IMG/VR virus record: IMGVR_UViG_3300044960_000727
Location: 1-41,356 of that record
Direction: 5' to 3' (one strand)
Origin: a virus
Length of the DNA stretch: 41,356 bases
Shown here: one piece after another, positions 32,129-39,672 of the stretch
Layout: each line of letters opens with the position of its first letter
Position numbering within the stretch: the first letter of the stretch is position 1
The notes under the pieces: generated by a model
What the model saw: the letters and a program-made list of their open reading frames with translations, nothing else
What the model was told of the DNA's origin: nothing
Databases searched by the model: none
Made by a program: the position numbers and the translations under genes

Positions 32129-32335
32129 ATGGACCTCACGCGAGTGCCTGATTCAGACCTCGAATGGGAATTAAAACGACGACAGCTGAGAGCGAAAGCC
32201 GCAAGTCTTCTTGAACAAAAACGGCAAGAAATCAGAGAAGCACAAATCATTATCGACCTGCTTGAACATGCGACCGACGAAAAATTGCAATCGATTCTGT
32301 GGCAGTTTGGAATAAGAGACGATGAATTACGATAA
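32129..32335 (+). CDS. Small coiled-coil protein
   Basis: A 68-residue, highly charged, entirely helical protein (ELKRRQLRAKAASLLEQKRQEIREAQIIIDLLEHA). No domain is recognised. It follows the terminator and overlaps the glycosyltransferase gene by 14 bases, so it is a likely operon partner. No strong ribosome binding site is seen. Confidence 0.55.
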   Translation: MDLTRVPDSDLEWELKRRQLRAKAASLLEQKRQEIREAQIIIDLLEHATDEKLQSILWQFGIRDDELR

Positions 32336-33281
32336 GTTCCATCTGATTACGGTTATCTCTAATCCTTGCAATTACTTGAAGCGGTACGAAAACTATGAAA
32401 AATTCCGCACCGAAATTCCCGACTGGGTAACTCTGTGGACGGTAGAACTCGTTACCGGCGCCAGAACTCCGATGATCACGAAAAAATCGGATAAAGACTG
32501 GCACATCACGTTATACCAATCAGCAATTGATGGTGAGCTTTGGCATAAAGAAAATCTCATCAATCTTGCCGTACAATTCGTCGTAGAGCGGTTCCCGGAC
32601 ACCCGATACCTAATGTGGTCCGACTCGGATTTACTCTTTGAACGCGACGCGTTTAATAAAGTCGTTGACCGGTTGCAGATTTGGCCGGTGGTGCAATGTT
32701 GGTCCCATTTGGTGAACATGGGCCCGCAAGGCGAAACTGTAAGCATCTTCAAATCTTTCGTCTATATGCGACAGTCGGATTCGACGCTACCACCAGCACC
32801 AGAATCTTACTCTCGATGGGGTTCACCCGGCGGCGCCTGGGCATTCAGACGCGAGTATCTTAATCAATTCGGTTGTGCGATTTCGGGTCCTATTCTTGAC
32901 TTCTCAATTATCGGTTCTGGTGATACCTATTTTGCAGCAGCGGCATTCGGCGAAATTGAGAGATTCATCAATCCGAAGTTCCATGCCAATTATCAGAAGT
33001 GGCTGCGCCGGTATCAGGTGAACTTGGAACCGGTACTTAAACGAAATGTTGGGTATGTACCCACCACAGTAAGACACTTATTTCATGGCCCATACTCGGC
33101 GCGAGGTTATGATTGGAGAAATCATGTTCTCATCGATCATCAGTTTGATCCGGAAACTGATTTGACGCGGGATGTCTCTGGACTCTGGCGTCTGGTCGTG
33201 CATTCGCCGCGACAGATGGCTATTCGTGACGCTATTCGCGCCTATTTCCGATCTCGTAACGACGACCGAAACACGCTATAA
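32322..33281 (+). CDS. GT-A type glycosyltransferase
   Basis: A 319-residue protein with a GT-A-like fold: an N-terminal FHLITVISNPCNYLKRYENY, a nucleotide-sugar DXD motif in RYLMWSDSDLLFERD (about 97-111), and SPGGAWAFRREYLNQFG with ISGPILDFSIIGSGDTYF typical of acceptor-side motifs. It could sugar-coat virion proteins, modify host surface glycans to exclude other phages, or glycosylate DNA bases. It is the last gene of the rightward arm. Sugar and acceptor are unknown. Confidence 0.78.
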   Translation: MNYDKFHLITVISNPCNYLKRYENYEKFRTEIPDWVTLWTVELVTGARTPMITKKSDKDWHITLYQSAIDGELWHKENLINLAVQFVVERFPDTRYLMWSDSDLLFERDAFNKVVDRLQIWPVVQCWSHLVNMGPQGETVSIFKSFVYMRQSDSTLPPAPESYSRWGSPGGAWAFRREYLNQFGCAISGPILDFSIIGSGDTYFAAAAFGEIERFINPKFHANYQKWLRRYQVNLEPVLKRNVGYVPTTVRHLFHGPYSARGYDWRNHVLIDHQFDPETDLTRDVSGLWRLVVHSPRQMAIRDAIRAYFRSRNDDRNTL

Positions 33282-33288
33282 TAAATAA

Positions 33289-33369
33289 GACGGGACCGGA
33301 ACCCTCAAGCCCGGCCTACCCAATCAATTCATACGGCCTTTTACTGCTTATGGTTCCGGTATCCCGTCA
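33289..33369. terminator. Long inverted repeat at the convergence point (terminator or structured RNA)
   Basis: GACGGGA-CCGGAACC (33289-33303) pairs perfectly with GGTTCCGG-TCCCGTC (33353-33369) apart from a two-base TA bulge, giving a 15-bp stem around a 49-nt loop that contains two CGGCCT copies and an AAGC/GCTT pair. On the - strand it is followed by TTATTTATTAT, consistent with termination of the leftward operon. On the + strand CCCGT can re-pair with ACGGG at 33374-33378, an alternative hairpin. TATAAT at 33277-33282 lies just before it, without a good -35. Confidence 0.65.
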
Positions 33370-33371
33370 CT

Positions 33372-33572
33372 TTACGGGGATCCAGTCAGTATGTTACACG
33401 TGCATATCTCACTTATCCAATTTGCTTGGGCGACAGCTCGTGGATAACAACGGCGTTGGCAATCGAGATTGAACGTAATTTCCTGGTGACCACAAAAGAT
33501 TACTACGGCTGCAACTATCATTAGCACTATGAGAACACCGTTAAAGAAAAAAGAAACGGTTCTATCAGCCAT
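33372..33572 (-). CDS. Small membrane protein
   Basis: A 66-residue protein. ATG at 33572 is preferred over a TTG at 33593 because AGAAG precedes it. One hydrophobic segment (FFFNGVLIVLMIVAAVVIFCG) near the N-terminus and a cysteine-rich remainder (CQRRC, ICTCN) suggest an inner-membrane protein with disulfides or metal ligands. It is the last gene of the leftward arm. Function unknown. Confidence 0.5.
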   Translation of the reverse strand: MADRTVSFFFNGVLIVLMIVAAVVIFCGHQEITFNLDCQRRCYPRAVAQANWISEICTCNILTGSP

Positions 33573-33623
33573 ATCACTTCTTCTCATCGTCAATATTGCT
33601 CTTCGTGATGCTTGAAGATGCTT

Positions 33624-33857
33624 TCACTTTTGAGCCATTGTCTCGGTCTTTTGGTGCTCCCAGAGATCTCGAATACCCTCGCGATTTTCTGGTAATAAAC
33701 CGCTGAGTTCGCAATACAGTGCTCGAAGCTGGTCAATACACGAAACTGACAACAAATTATTGGTGATTACTGAGTGAAGCGCACTCACGCGCTGGCGAAG
33801 TTCGTGAGGCTTCCAATACTTATAGACTAGATTTTCGTTCATCGTGTTCTTTTTCAC
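33624..33857 (-). CDS. Small hypothetical protein
   Basis: A 77-residue helical protein at GTG, overlapping the upstream gene (GTGA), with GGAG 7 nt before. It is charged and without membrane segments (YWKPHELRQRVSALHSVI, DLWEHQKTETM). No family is recognised. Coupled translation with the deoxyribosyltransferase-like gene suggests co-expression only. Confidence 0.55.
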   Translation of the reverse strand: MKKNTMNENLVYKYWKPHELRQRVSALHSVITNNLLSVSCIDQLRALYCELSGLLPENREGIRDLWEHQKTETMAQK

Positions 33858-34300
33858 TCACTTGCTCCATCAGACTTCAAACACGCCACCAGCGCCCGAA
33901 CTAGTTCATCGGCACTATCTGCTAGGACGCCATTACCACGAAAGGCGCGCTCTCGAATATAAAGCCCCAATGGTTTTCTAGTTCGGTTCCAAACAAAGAA
34001 ACGCCTTTGCCATTGTACTGCTAAATCGATTTCGACAGGAACTCCAAAGGAAGGAGAACCGTTCCAGACGAAGACTGCGGCGTCGCAATTCCGAAGCGCG
34101 AAGTTATTAATTTCCACCACGAATCGAAGTTCATCGAAAGTTTTCGCGTTTTCTGCATTAAGAAATGCGGCAAATGGATTGTAACAAACCGTCGACTCGC
34201 CGAGCGCGCCCACCACAAGTCCGGCCAAGTTCCGCATCTGTTGTTCTGGCGTTTCTTCGACGTTCGAGTGATCAATTGGACAGCCAAGGTAGACTTTCAT
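33854..34300 (-). CDS. Nucleoside 2-deoxyribosyltransferase-like protein
   Basis: A 148-residue protein with the fold signature of nucleoside 2-deoxyribosyltransferases and related deoxynucleotide N-hydrolases: VYLGCPID at the N-terminus, NCDAAVFVWNG with Asp73, then GVPVEIDLAVQ with Glu90 as probable nucleophile. Family members swap or remove bases on deoxyribose. In a phage predicted to replace adenine by 2-aminoadenine it may remodel the nucleotide pool, but that link is inference. It lies in the leftward replication arm between the methyltransferase and two small genes. Confidence 0.7.
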   Translation of the reverse strand: MKVYLGCPIDHSNVEETPEQQMRNLAGLVVGALGESTVCYNPFAAFLNAENAKTFDELRFVVEINNFALRNCDAAVFVWNGSPSFGVPVEIDLAVQWQRRFFVWNRTRKPLGLYIRERAFRGNGVLADSADELVRALVACLKSDGASE

Positions 34301-34324
34301 TTCTTTTTCCCTCTTACGATTGTC

Positions 34325-35440
34325 TCAGCCATCACCTTTATCCCCACTGCCACCTATACCATAAGCGGTTATGATGAGTGGCCGATGCACTGAAATGATG
34401 CCTCGGTGGTCAATGCTAAAATCCGGAGGGCCCAGTCTTTCTGGGCATAATTCATCGTTGCAGTCCAAACCGAAATTCATGGGTAGTTCACCGGACGTAT
34501 TGTTCGAAGCCTCAATACGTCGAGATGCCATATCGGCATATTCTGGATTGAGTTCAATCCCGATGTAACGGCGATTGTGTCTTGCGGCAACCTGGCCGGT
34601 GGTACCAGCACCAAAGAATGGATCGAGCACGATACCATCTGTTGGTGAACCCGCAAGGACGCATGGCTCAATAAGGTCCGGCGGGAACGTGGCGAAATGC
34701 GCGCCCTTGAAGCTCTTGGTGGACACGGTCCACACCGATCGCTTGTTGCGTCCCTCCGCAGCCTTTTTCTCCGCTTCATCGGTGCCATTGTATCGATGAA
34801 AATTATTCTGCACTCCACCAGGAAAACCGCGCGCCCGGTTACCGTTCCATTTACGAGTCAATCTTCTCGCGCTCACTGGCTTGAATGGCTCTCTCACCGC
34901 TTGGGCGTCGTAGTAATATTTTGCCGACTTCGCGAGCAGGAAGATGTACTCGTGCGCTTTCGTTGGGCGGTCTCGGACCGATTCTGGCATGGCGTTTGGC
35001 TTGTGCCAAATGATGTCACTGCGCAGGTACCAGCCGTCGGCGCGGAGTGCGAAGGCGACAAGCCACGGAATGCCGACCAAGTCTTTGGGTTTCAAATAGG
35101 CCACGTTTCGCGATGGCATGAAAACCGATCCGCGAACACTCTTTTGTTTCTCTCCAGCTTTATCATTAGCCTTTCGCTTTCCGGGACGAGAATTGAAGCT
35201 ATCCCCAAGATTGAGCCACAGCGTCCCATCATCCCGAAGTACGCGCCGCACCTCTCGGAACACTTCGACGAGTTTTGCGATGTATTCCTCGGGCGTTTTC
35301 TCAAGCCCAAGCTGTCCAGGAATGCCATAGTCGCGAAGGCCCCAGTAAGGTGGTGAGGTTACGCAGGTATGCACTGATTTTGCTGGAAACGTTCGTAAAA
35401 TGTCGAGCGCATCACCAACAAAGATGCGGCTTTCCATCAT
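34325..35440 (-). CDS. Site-specific DNA methyltransferase (N4-C or N6-A type)
   Basis: A 371-residue beta-class amino-methyltransferase: catalytic TSPPYW at 28-33 precedes the SAM-binding DPFFGAGTTG at 273-282, followed by YIGIELNPEYAD. Between them are a target-recognition region and HKPNAMPESVRDRPTKAHEYIFLL, typical of SPPY enzymes. SPPY fits N4-cytosine or N6-adenine modification. No partner endonuclease is nearby, so it is probably a stand-alone enzyme protecting phage DNA. The C-terminal extension after 300 is of unknown role. The second ATG (35437) may be the true start. Confidence 0.9.
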   Translation of the reverse strand: MMESRIFVGDALDILRTFPAKSVHTCVTSPPYWGLRDYGIPGQLGLEKTPEEYIAKLVEVFREVRRVLRDDGTLWLNLGDSFNSRPGKRKANDKAGEKQKSVRGSVFMPSRNVAYLKPKDLVGIPWLVAFALRADGWYLRSDIIWHKPNAMPESVRDRPTKAHEYIFLLAKSAKYYYDAQAVREPFKPVSARRLTRKWNGNRARGFPGGVQNNFHRYNGTDEAEKKAAEGRNKRSVWTVSTKSFKGAHFATFPPDLIEPCVLAGSPTDGIVLDPFFGAGTTGQVAARHNRRYIGIELNPEYADMASRRIEASNNTSGELPMNFGLDCNDELCPERLGPPDFSIDHRGIISVHRPLIITAYGIGGSGDKGDG

Positions 35441-35448
35441 TCCACCAT

Positions 35449-35477
35449 TAAATAGTGAATTGGATACACTTTTTCAA
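35449..35477 (-). promoter_or_regulatory. Candidate promoter for the methyltransferase gene
   Basis: On the - strand TTGAAA (35477-35472) and TATTTA (35454-35449) are 17 bp apart. The start point would fall close to the methyltransferase ATG, giving a very short leader. It would let the last four genes be expressed apart from the polymerase. Confidence 0.4.
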
Positions 35478-35504
35478 AATTGGCCCATAATACCTGTTTC
35501 GGCT

Positions 35505-37562
35505 TTACTTCCGATACCTCATGGCCTGATAACCTTTAGCTTCGATGATTAATCCTTCATCCGCCCACTGTGGGCGCTGGCAGAGAATCGCGTTGAATTC
35601 ATCAATGGAACCCTGTCCGCACTCTTTTTCGCCTACAATTTCATCATGGACAGAAAACAATATCCAATAACCCCGCCGACGAAGCTCTAAACAAGCATTC
35701 ACCATAATGTCTCGTGAGATACCTTGAACCGCATTTTCCATCAAGACTCCGCCCCAGGAACGCTCCAGGTTCCATTTCTTGGTCTTTGGATTAACCGCCC
35801 AATACTCAAGCTGCGGTTGTTCTTCTCCCCAAGAATTAATCTTGGTGGTAATACGCGGTTCACGATAAGCAATGCGCCGCTTTGATGGCAACTCCAGCCA
35901 TAGAAATCGATTCTCATAAATGAACGCACCATGTGGGAAGCGTACCCGCCGACCGGGTTCCAACACGGCTTCGATGGCGGCTTGCTCGATAGCGCGCCAG
36001 AACGCAGGCACCGCTGGAAATGTTTCTCGGTATTGCCTCACCGCAGCTTTCGATTGGTCATCTGATAGATGCAGGCGATGCAATTCAATTCCGGTACGTT
36101 GGAACTTTTCCCATCCCATGCCGTACTGACAACCCAGGATTTGATGCTTTGCCAGCTGCCGTTCGTGGCTATCATCATCAATCTGTTCGTAGGGAATACC
36201 CGAATTTATTGATGCGAGACGCTTATAGGGATCACCACCCAACCGCAGGATTTCGATACCTGGCCGATTTTCAGCAAGCCACCAACCGACCGCGACTTCA
36301 ATCTTCGAAAAATCGGATACAAACAGTTCGTGGCCATCAGTCGGAATTATCATGTTGCGAAGAATTGAGGAAAATAGCATCCCCAAATTTTCACCGTAGA
36401 GCAGTCGCAACATGTCGACGTCGAGATCACGCACATTCTCAACTGCCGCATATGGTTGACTCTTATCAATCGGAATTACTGGTCGAGGAAAGTTTTGGAT
36501 TTGGACGCCAGTACCAGAATCTCTCCCAGTAGACGCACCATGATACATTTGAATGTCGCGTACTCGCCAGTCTCTAGGGTCGGTACGGTCAATAAACGCC
36601 TTGTATTTCTTGGTCGAAGTCTTAGACAACAACTGTCGTAGCTCAAGAAGTCGGCGTCCTACTGGCGTAAGCTTACCTGATTCCAGCGCATCCTGCACAG
36701 TGTTGGCCCGGATATCCTGCAGTTCAATGCCTTCCATGCGCAAAAAATCAATGATGGCGGATCGAGCCGCAGGCCGAGTTACGAGTCCCATGGTGAGTTC
36801 ATCCAACTCATGCAATGATTGCTTTTCCTCACCAGCCATTATCTCCACAATTTTGTGAATAAGTGGCAAATCGACGCGGAAACCGCGAAAATTCATCTCC
36901 TGGTTGAGACGCCATACTTCGAGTTCCGCCGTGGTAAGATCAGGCAACGTGCGGTCCACCAGTTCTTCGGTAAGCACGTCTCTTTTACAATAGTGATAAA
37001 GCTGCTCAAACACCTCCGGATGACTGTCGGGTTCAATGAATAACCTAGGTTCCTGGCCTTTTGGTTTTCGTTGCCACGCGGTCCACTCACGAGATGGTCG
37101 ACAAGTGCGCATCATCGCAATCGCACCGCTGCGGTCTTTTTGAATTGTAAGCTTTAATACTTCACCGACGCCTTCGAGAGAACGAGGCAGCGCGACAGCT
37201 GCGGCTCGGGCCGCAGTACAACGCCATTGTAACGGATGAATCTCGGGCCATCCAAGTCTGCGCACCAAAATATTCTCATAGATAGCGCGCTCGAAGCCTG
37301 CATTGTGAGCGACGATAACCCAATCTTCGAGATGGGAATCCCAGTCACCTAAACATCGAAGCCAATCATGCCTTACTGCGGAGGGGAGATCCTTCCAGTG
37401 AAGATTGCAACGCTCGAATGGAAGTAAATGGACTTCTTCTTCGTCTTCTCGTTTCCAGGCCATGCAAGTAAGCCGCGTGGTCGGATGCAGCGAGTAGATA
37501 TAAGGACCAGTCTTCTTCAAATCAACGACTGAACGGGTTTCGAAGTCGAGAACTGTTCTCAC
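35505..37562 (-). CDS. Family A DNA polymerase with 3'-5' exonuclease (DpoZ candidate)
   Basis: A 685-residue polymerase. Exonuclease motifs: LDFETRS (Asp6, Glu8), IVAHNAGFE, and YHYCKRDVLTEE. Polymerase motifs: A, VSDFSKIEVA with Asp417; B, KHQILGCQYGMGWEKF; C, FSVHDEIV with His639-Asp640-Glu641. It copies the genome and should accept dZTP. Known Z-phages encode a family A polymerase (DpoZ) that discriminates against A; residues responsible cannot be read here, so the name is not assigned. GTG start; an intrinsic terminator lies upstream. Confidence 0.93.
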   Translation of the reverse strand: MRTVLDFETRSVVDLKKTGPYIYSLHPTTRLTCMAWKREDEEEVHLLPFERCNLHWKDLPSAVRHDWLRCLGDWDSHLEDWVIVAHNAGFERAIYENILVRRLGWPEIHPLQWRCTAARAAAVALPRSLEGVGEVLKLTIQKDRSGAIAMMRTCRPSREWTAWQRKPKGQEPRLFIEPDSHPEVFEQLYHYCKRDVLTEELVDRTLPDLTTAELEVWRLNQEMNFRGFRVDLPLIHKIVEIMAGEEKQSLHELDELTMGLVTRPAARSAIIDFLRMEGIELQDIRANTVQDALESGKLTPVGRRLLELRQLLSKTSTKKYKAFIDRTDPRDWRVRDIQMYHGASTGRDSGTGVQIQNFPRPVIPIDKSQPYAAVENVRDLDVDMLRLLYGENLGMLFSSILRNMIIPTDGHELFVSDFSKIEVAVGWWLAENRPGIEILRLGGDPYKRLASINSGIPYEQIDDDSHERQLAKHQILGCQYGMGWEKFQRTGIELHRLHLSDDQSKAAVRQYRETFPAVPAFWRAIEQAAIEAVLEPGRRVRFPHGAFIYENRFLWLELPSKRRIAYREPRITTKINSWGEEQPQLEYWAVNPKTKKWNLERSWGGVLMENAVQGISRDIMVNACLELRRRGYWILFSVHDEIVGEKECGQGSIDEFNAILCQRPQWADEGLIIEAKGYQAMRYRK

Positions 37563-37572
37563 TATTTTATCT

Positions 37573-37628
37573 TCGTAAAAACGGCTCGGGGTTTCGATGC
37601 GAATGAAACACGCACCGAAACCCCCGAG
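37573..37628 (-). terminator. Intrinsic terminator between SSB and polymerase genes (leftward)
   Basis: CTCGGGGTTTCG (37585-37596) and CGAAACCCCCGAG (37616-37628) form a 12-bp stem with one bulged C; TGCG/CGCA extends it toward the loop. Read leftward it is followed by CCGTTTTTACG, a T5 run. It sits in the leader of the polymerase gene and so could act as an attenuator, lowering polymerase relative to the binding protein. The tail CCGTTTTTA equals the degenerate end unit of the terminal array, perhaps by chance. Confidence 0.8.
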
Positions 37629-37642
37629 TATCTCCAGGCTTT

Positions 37643-38251
37643 TTATATGAAATCGTCGCCGTCGTCCTCGTCACCTATGATACTATTCGCGATCGAATTG
37701 GTGCGTGCAACCGGCTTGAATATCGCTTGACCTGGCTTTCTGCCACCAAATGGTTCCCCATCACGCTGTTTTTGCAAGTGATCCAGAATGAAACCGACGC
37801 CATGCCGACCATTGAATTCCCAGACGTAAGCAAAGCAATAGGCGATGGCGTAGCAACCTGGGTAAAACTGCGCCGGATCAGTAATGGGATTCACGTTTTC
37901 GTCGAACACACCCGGCTTCGAGTTTTTATTAGACGACGCCTTGATAGCATAGTGACCCGCAAAACCCTCATAAATTTCGCCGGTAGATGACGGCACATCA
38001 CCGTCCTTCACTGGGGATTCGATTTCTGGCCATTTGGTCTTATCTGGACCAAACGCAGCAACCTTCGCGGCCTTCATTGCCGTTTTCAGCGCTCGAAGGT
38101 CTGCGTCCTTCGGAAACAGCATTACCACCGAGTACTTAGGTTCGCCGCCTTTCATGGCCTGCGGCTCAAACACATTCGGGAATGCGACCCGAAAGACTGG
38201 AGTAATAAGACGTTGTTCATCAAGGATTCGAGTTTTACGTTTCTTTTCCAT
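37643..38251 (-). CDS. Single-stranded DNA-binding protein (DUF2815/Enc34-like)
   Basis: A 202-residue protein of the DUF2815 family: FRVAFPNVFEP, EPKYSVVMLFPKDAD, FAGHYAIKASSNKNSKPGVF, and an OB-like end QFYPGCYAIAYCFAYVWEFN. The last residues are acidic (GDEDDGDDFI), as in SSB tails that recruit replication partners. It coats single strands at the fork. It lies between the nuclease and polymerase genes, with 11 bp to the nuclease stop. Confidence 0.88.
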   Translation of the reverse strand: MEKKRKTRILDEQRLITPVFRVAFPNVFEPQAMKGGEPKYSVVMLFPKDADLRALKTAMKAAKVAAFGPDKTKWPEIESPVKDGDVPSSTGEIYEGFAGHYAIKASSNKNSKPGVFDENVNPITDPAQFYPGCYAIAYCFAYVWEFNGRHGVGFILDHLQKQRDGEPFGGRKPGQAIFKPVARTNSIANSIIGDEDDGDDFI

Positions 38252-38262
38252 TTTACTTACCT

Positions 38263-39000
38263 TTACGATTTTACAGGTGCGAACAGTAGTTTACCTTGCG
38301 CGATTTTCCGCTCACGCTGGACGGGACATATTGCCTTGGCTTTACAGAAATAACAGTAGCTACCCTCCTTGAAATGGTTACGTTGAGTACGCGTCCGCTC
38401 AACTGCTTCGCGGAACAACTGAACATACTCTCGCAATTCCGAAATAGAAAGTTCCCAAAAAACCGGCGCACCATCACAAACACGAGGTTGCAAAATCCAA
38501 AGCCTCGCTCGCTGGAAATTCCAATCAAAGCGATGAGCTACACCGAGCGCGTAAAAAATCATTTGCAAATTATTCTGTGGTGATACCGCGAAAGTCCCAT
38601 ACTTGAAATCAAGTACGTGAAGAGTGCCGAACAACTCGATCACCGCAGCATCATAAGTGCCCCAAAGACTCTCGTCGATAAATGCGAGAGATGCATGCTG
38701 CTCAATGAGCAAATCCGCACCAGTGCAACTCCGCCAGACGCGCAGAATATGCCGAGCCGAATCAGCAGCGTGCTGCCACATCTCACGCGAGACGTTGGAG
38801 ACTTGGCTTGTTGGTTCACCACCAATTGCGTGACGCAAGATAGTCTCAAGAACTTCATGCGCTCGGGTTCCCTCTTCCGAGGCGGGTGAACTTTTGTCCG
38901 GAATGCCTTCAGAGAGCGCCACCGAACCTGGGCAATTTACCCAGCGCTCAGCACCGCTCGCCGACAGTTTCGCATGCTTGCGTCTAGAATGGTCGGTCAC
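38263..39000 (-). CDS. DUF2800 Cas4-like PD-(D/E)XK nuclease
   Basis: A 245-residue protein matching DUF2800: LSASGAERWVNCPGSVALSEG and SEEGTRAHEVLETIL at the N-terminus, then GTYDAAVIELFGTLHVLDFKYG containing the D...D.K active site, and YCYFCKAKAICPVQ, a cysteine cluster as in Fe-S RecB/Cas4 nucleases. It probably trims ends during replication/recombination. GTG start with AAAGGAG 9 nt upstream. It precedes the binding protein in the same operon. Confidence 0.85.
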   Translation of the reverse strand: MTDHSRRKHAKLSASGAERWVNCPGSVALSEGIPDKSSPASEEGTRAHEVLETILRHAIGGEPTSQVSNVSREMWQHAADSARHILRVWRSCTGADLLIEQHASLAFIDESLWGTYDAAVIELFGTLHVLDFKYGTFAVSPQNNLQMIFYALGVAHRFDWNFQRARLWILQPRVCDGAPVFWELSISELREYVQLFREAVERTRTQRNHFKEGSYCYFCKAKAICPVQRERKIAQGKLLFAPVKS

Positions 39001-39119
39001 CGGGTGTCACTCCTTTAGACCTGTTCGCGCACCAACCGCAAAACATATTTGACGCATTCCGGACATTTCTACTGGTAATTGTGGAGATTCATTTAAGACT
39101 ACTTATCCAACCGCAGATT
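39001..39119. other. Intergenic spacer with a direct repeat
   Basis: CCAACCGCA occurs at 39032-39040 and again at 39107-39115, the same orientation. On the leftward strand it reads TGCGGTTGG. No gene or clear promoter is seen. The two copies may be sites for a regulator of the downstream leftward genes. Confidence 0.5.
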
Positions 39120-39647
39120 TTACTTCATCGCTTCGATAACTTCTCCGTACTGCTCCGCTCGAAGACTGGTAACTGATTTCACGTTGAACTTCTCTTTCAG
39201 GATGGCGAGAACCTCCGAGCGCGCTTCACTCGCACTACGACCCATATTGATAAGCGCATGTACCTTCGCTTTGCAGGCATTATTCACATCTTCGACCGAG
39301 AAGTTTTTGACTTTTGATTTTGCCTTCGGTTTCTCTTCTTCAAAGGTCAACTCGTCTTCCACGTCTTCGTCGTCCCAGCTTTTCACTTCAACCGGTGCCG
39401 CCGTGGCTTTCTTTTTAGTGGTGGCTTTTTTGGAAGACACCGTGGGCAGAAGTTCTTCGTCGTCCGCTTCGTCCACTTGCTGTTTGACCGGCGCCGCCGC
39501 GACTTGGGTTTTTGCGACGTTTTCACGCACCTCTTCCAGTTCCCGTTCTAGTGCTTGTGCAAGCTGAGTTTCTACCGCCGTCGCGAGAATGGCTAAATCA
39601 CCCGGGTCCATGGTCACTGAGAATCGGAACGTTACTGTCTTTTTCAC
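39120..39647 (-). CDS. Lys/Glu-rich protein with C-terminal helical domain
   Basis: A 175-residue protein. GTG at 39647 follows AAGGAGGAG, which strongly supports it over a longer frame to 39851 that overlaps the helicase gene. Residues 1-60 contain a helical N-terminal part (DPGDLAILATAVETQLAQAL); the centre is a low-complexity linker of Lys/Thr/Ala then Asp/Glu; residues 115-175 form a helical domain (DVNNACKAKVHALINMGRS, ILKEKFNVKSVTSL). It may bridge the helicase and nuclease. Not recognised. Confidence 0.7.
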   Translation of the reverse strand: MKKTVTFRFSVTMDPGDLAILATAVETQLAQALERELEEVRENVAKTQVAAAPVKQQVDEADDEELLPTVSSKKATTKKKATAAPVEVKSWDDEDVEDELTFEEEKPKAKSKVKNFSVEDVNNACKAKVHALINMGRSASEARSEVLAILKEKFNVKSVTSLRAEQYGEVIEAMK

Positions 39648-39672
39648 TGCTCTCCTCCTTACGACTATATCC

